This document shows, piece by piece, positions 15,623 to 18,151 of a stretch of 18,151 bases of DNA (position 1 is its first letter; each line of letters starts with the position of its first letter). The position numbers were made by a program, and so were the translations under genes. The notes beneath the pieces were generated by a model. The model was not told the origin of the DNA. It worked only from the letters and a program-made list of their open reading frames with translations, and searched no databases. The DNA lies in the NCBI GenBank assembly GCA_016287065.1, contig JAEEVB010000013.1, positions 1-18,151 on the forward strand, in the 5' to 3' direction. This DNA is from Muribaculaceae bacterium. Its GTDB lineage: Bacteria > Bacteroidota > Bacteroidia > Bacteroidales > Muribaculaceae.

Positions 15623-17427
15623 GCAAGATAGGTATTAAGATCAACAATATCAGTGCCGGCCTGGCAGTAGCTTATCAGGCCAATGTGAACATCAGCGACT
15701 GGGCAAGCAAGACCCACGATACGCGCGACGACCTGCGCAACCTGGGATTTCCCGATGCAGCAGGCAACTTCGTTCCCTTTCTGGTGAGTCCCGAAGCTAC
15801 CACCACTGCACTTTATATGCTCACCTTTGATGTGGGTGGCTGCTATTTGTGCTCACTCAAGATGTCGTCGGGCCGTGTAGGTGATCATGTGGCAACATGG
15901 TTCTACATTCCACGCGAGGCCGATGTCACCGCTGCACGCATGAGGCAACTCATCGAGATGGTAGATGCCGAGGTGATGACAGGCGGATTCATCAATGAAC
16001 AGCGACTTAACGATGTGTTTCTGCGTGATGTGCCTGAACGCCCTGTATTACCCGTCTATGCCAATTCCAATCCGTTGGCAGGCTATGCCGTGCGTTATTA
16101 TGGCCGAGGCACCGACTATAGTCTCGAAGACCTGTTGGGACATGATATATATCAACCAGATTACGTGAAATATAAGGCTGTGTTCCTCATCGACAAGGCT
16201 TCTGGGCTCGTGTGCCGTGGGGCAACCGACCTCACCAATCGTCAGCTGGCTCGCACCGTCACGGTCATGCCTCCTCGCGGCAATACCATGGGATTCACTC
16301 CTTATTTAGGCGAGAGGCCTTTCACCGCTCCCATCCTTGCCTATCAGGGTGCTACTATGCAGCTCGTCTGGCGCAAAGAGGGTTTCAAGGATGTGGTGCA
16401 TCCAGTGACCCTCAAGACCGATCCACAGGTACTCCCCGACTTGCAGGAGACTGAATTGCGATGGATTGTTCCATACACCCATTTCAATGTGATTGATGAT
16501 TCGCGACGCAATGTCCCGAATTGTTCTATCTCCATTTATGGCAAGCCCCTTACACCCACATCGACCGCCGATGTGCCCTTTGCCGAATTAAAGCGGGGTG
16601 TGCGAGTGAAAGTCTCCAAGCCGGGTTATGACGATGCTGTGGTCGACTACAAGGGTAAGCCTGTAGTTGTGGAACTTATGAAACAGATGCAGAGCTACGT
16701 CTTCCTCTTCCCCGATGGCGACAAGGTGACCCTCTCGGGCAACAAGTCGTTTGAAGAGTCGCCTTTCAAGGGCTATTCGGCCAACAAAGACAACCGTGTT
16801 GTTTCTGGTAGCGTCAATCAATTGCACAAGGTGGACAGTTCTAAGGGAATAGGCGGGCTCAACCTCAAGTCGCTACTCATAGGAGCAGTTGCGGGCGCTA
16901 TTCTTGTGGGGGTTGCATGGCTGTTGCTCTCTCTGTTTGGTGGTTCGTCGGAGCCTGTTCCTGAATCTTCGGCCACAACCGAGGTTGCTGTTCAAAAGCC
17001 AAAACCTGCGCAAAAGCCTTCGCCTAAGTTTGAAGCCTTGAATGCTCCTGCCTGGAATAGGCAAGCGCTCGATGACGCAGGCTTTATTGGCCTTTGGGAT
17101 GCACTCAATACCTACGATTTTGCCACCGTGATGAGTTTTGATAAAAAGTTTCCTGAACTTCGCCAGCAGGTGCCCCAGTGGAGCGAGCTGGTCAATGCTA
17201 TTGTCGACATTCAGAGTTCAGGCAATCCCACTTTGCCTGGCACTTTTGTGAATGAGGGCGATAATGAGATAACCATCGGCAACTACATCAAGAAACTCCA
17301 GCGACTCACCTTCCCTCCCAAGAAGACCGATGTGAGTGCGGGCACGCCGCCTCCTGCTACCGAGGGTAGTGTCAAGGACGCTGAGACACCTGGTTTTAAT
17401 GAATTGAAGTCTAAAAATAATAATTAA
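15619..17427 (+). CDS. Large single-pass membrane protein with PEGA-like domain (unknown family)
   Basis: I do not recognise the 602-residue product as a whole. It lacks a signal peptide. Residues 1 to about 290 are a mixed domain with conserved-looking strands (YMLTFDVGGCYLCSLKM, YKAVFLIDKASGLVCRG). A PEGA-like beta domain follows at about 297-351 (CSISIYGKPLTPT... to VVVEL). One membrane helix lies near 419-441 (LLIGAVAGAILVGVAWLLL). The remaining 160 residues start with a Lys/Pro-rich spacer and contain a helical segment (LWDALNTYDFATVMSFDKKF). An N-in topology would put the large domain in the cytoplasm beside the three NTPases and the tail in the periplasm beside the protease. Its ATG overlaps the preceding TGA (ATGA), a sign of coupled translation. 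It may act as the coupling or sensing subunit; this is inference from layout. Confidence 0.78.
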   Translation: MSKIGIKINNISAGLAVAYQANVNISDWASKTHDTRDDLRNLGFPDAAGNFVPFLVSPEATTTALYMLTFDVGGCYLCSLKMSSGRVGDHVATWFYIPREADVTAARMRQLIEMVDAEVMTGGFINEQRLNDVFLRDVPERPVLPVYANSNPLAGYAVRYYGRGTDYSLEDLLGHDIYQPDYVKYKAVFLIDKASGLVCRGATDLTNRQLARTVTVMPPRGNTMGFTPYLGERPFTAPILAYQGATMQLVWRKEGFKDVVHPVTLKTDPQVLPDLQETELRWIVPYTHFNVIDDSRRNVPNCSISIYGKPLTPTSTADVPFAELKRGVRVKVSKPGYDDAVVDYKGKPVVVELMKQMQSYVFLFPDGDKVTLSGNKSFEESPFKGYSANKDNRVVSGSVNQLHKVDSSKGIGGLNLKSLLIGAVAGAILVGVAWLLLSLFGGSSEPVPESSATTEVAVQKPKPAQKPSPKFEALNAPAWNRQALDDAGFIGLWDALNTYDFATVMSFDKKFPELRQQVPQWSELVNAIVDIQSSGNPTLPGTFVNEGDNEITIGNYIKKLQRLTFPPKKTDVSAGTPPPATEGSVKDAETPGFNELKSKNNN

Positions 17428-17432
17428 GCCAC

Positions 17433-18151
17433 ATGAAAACGAGCATCAAGATATTGCTGCTGTTGCTGGCTCTGGCCGGTGCCGTATTTGGCGTTCTCTA
17501 TTGGCAGAAGACACAGGTCGAGCCGCCGCAGAATCCCTCGCCCGATAATGATAACTACAAGCAGTTGGTCAATCATGTGAAGGCCATTAATGATGGTGGC
17601 GACCTCGACAAGGCTTTCGACAGGGTTTACGATGAACTATGCTTCCTCAAGAACGAGGAACTTATCGATGCGGCCCAACGCGACGAGCAACTTCGCCTCA
17701 TGGCCGATGCCTATGCTCCGCAGTTTGCCAGCAATGCCTTGGCTGCTTTGCGCAATACTTGGACTTATGCCGACCTCAATCGCTTGAACAATCGTGCCAA
17801 ACTGCTCTCGTCGCTCACCTCTACCGAGGGCGACAAAGTGATTGTCGACACCGATGTTACCTCAAAGTTATCGGCCATCAACAAAGTGAACAGCGATTAT
17901 TCCAAAGCCAATGCTGTTGCGTCTAACACGGCGTTCAGGAATGAGAGCGATGCTAAAAACCGCATCAGCGAAGCCAATCGTTACAGGAACGATGCTTATC
18001 TAAGCCACTGTCCTGCCTTGGTCGAGCGTCTCAAAGGGCTGCCCGCAAAAATAGGTCGTTCTCATTTCTCGAAAGTGTCGGCCTCGGTCAATTCCTTTGC
18101 CCGCAATTATCGCAACTACAGCGATGTCCCTGCCAAGAAACGTGAAATTCG
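17433..18151 (+). CDS. N-terminally anchored probable periplasmic protein, incomplete at right edge
   Basis: An open frame runs from the ATG at 17433 through the window edge, giving 239 complete codons with no stop. It starts with MKTSIKILLLLLALAGAVFG, a hydrophobic segment (about residues 5-23) that could be an uncleaved anchor or a signal peptide; no lipobox cysteine is present. The rest is hydrophilic and probably helical (for example DLDKAFDRVYDELCFLKNEE, and SDAKNRISEANRYRNDAY), with an extended Pro/Asn/Asp spacer after the anchor. The gene begins five bases after the previous stop and so belongs to the operon. Codon use and frame match its neighbours, which supports it as real. I recognise no family; a periplasmic scaffold or protease-partner role is possible. 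Confidence 0.8.
   Translation, partial: MKTSIKILLLLLALAGAVFGVLYWQKTQVEPPQNPSPDNDNYKQLVNHVKAINDGGDLDKAFDRVYDELCFLKNEELIDAAQRDEQLRLMADAYAPQFASNALAALRNTWTYADLNRLNNRAKLLSSLTSTEGDKVIVDTDVTSKLSAINKVNSDYSKANAVASNTAFRNESDAKNRISEANRYRNDAYLSHCPALVERLKGLPAKIGRSHFSKVSASVNSFARNYRNYSDVPAKKREI

Noticed and set aside
4302..18151. Mobile element or genomic island carrying the operon
   Set aside because: No integrase, transposase, tRNA gene, direct repeats or shift in codon use was seen at its left border; the right border is outside the window.

Overview
The window reads as a chromosomal segment of a Bacteroidales bacterium, most likely a gut member near Prevotellaceae or Muribaculaceae. The grounds are the ftsK / LolA-like / trxB gene order, promoters of the Bacteroidota type (-7 element TAnnTTTG), A/T-rich leaders without Shine-Dalgarno sequences, and small secreted proteins ending in an 'NLAG...DGV' tail. 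All genes lie on the + strand. No tRNA, rRNA, integrase, transposase or CRISPR array is visible, and the codon habits of the whole window look alike.

Region 1 (1-2168) is housekeeping: the 3' end of ftsK with its DNA-reading gamma winged helix, a periplasmic LolA-like lipoprotein carrier, an intergenic run of 9-bp tandem repeats, and thioredoxin reductase (trxB).

Region 2 (2169-4120) holds two paralogous secreted proteins of about 240 residues. Each has its own Bacteroidota-type promoter and strong intrinsic terminator, and the resemblance extends into those control elements, so a whole transcription unit appears to have been duplicated. A block of roughly helically phased A-tracts precedes the first promoter.

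Region 3 (about 4228 to the right edge) is one tightly spaced operon of at least seven genes, the last cut by the window edge. In order it encodes a SrfB-family actin/Hsp70-fold ATPase, a SrfC-family P-loop GTPase-like protein, a membrane-tethered subtilisin with two InlB-type repeats, a four-helix membrane protein, a second soluble GTPase-like protein with an N-terminal helical-repeat region, a large single-pass protein with a PEGA-like domain, and an N-terminally anchored probable periplasmic protein. Three predicted cytoplasmic NTPases are thus linked with four membrane proteins, one of them a protease. I infer an envelope-spanning, NTP-driven machine in which cytoplasmic switches control a periplasmic protease. 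SrfB and SrfC are known only by family names taken from Salmonella srfABC; the other five genes match no system I can name. This operon is the best candidate in the window for an undescribed biological system.
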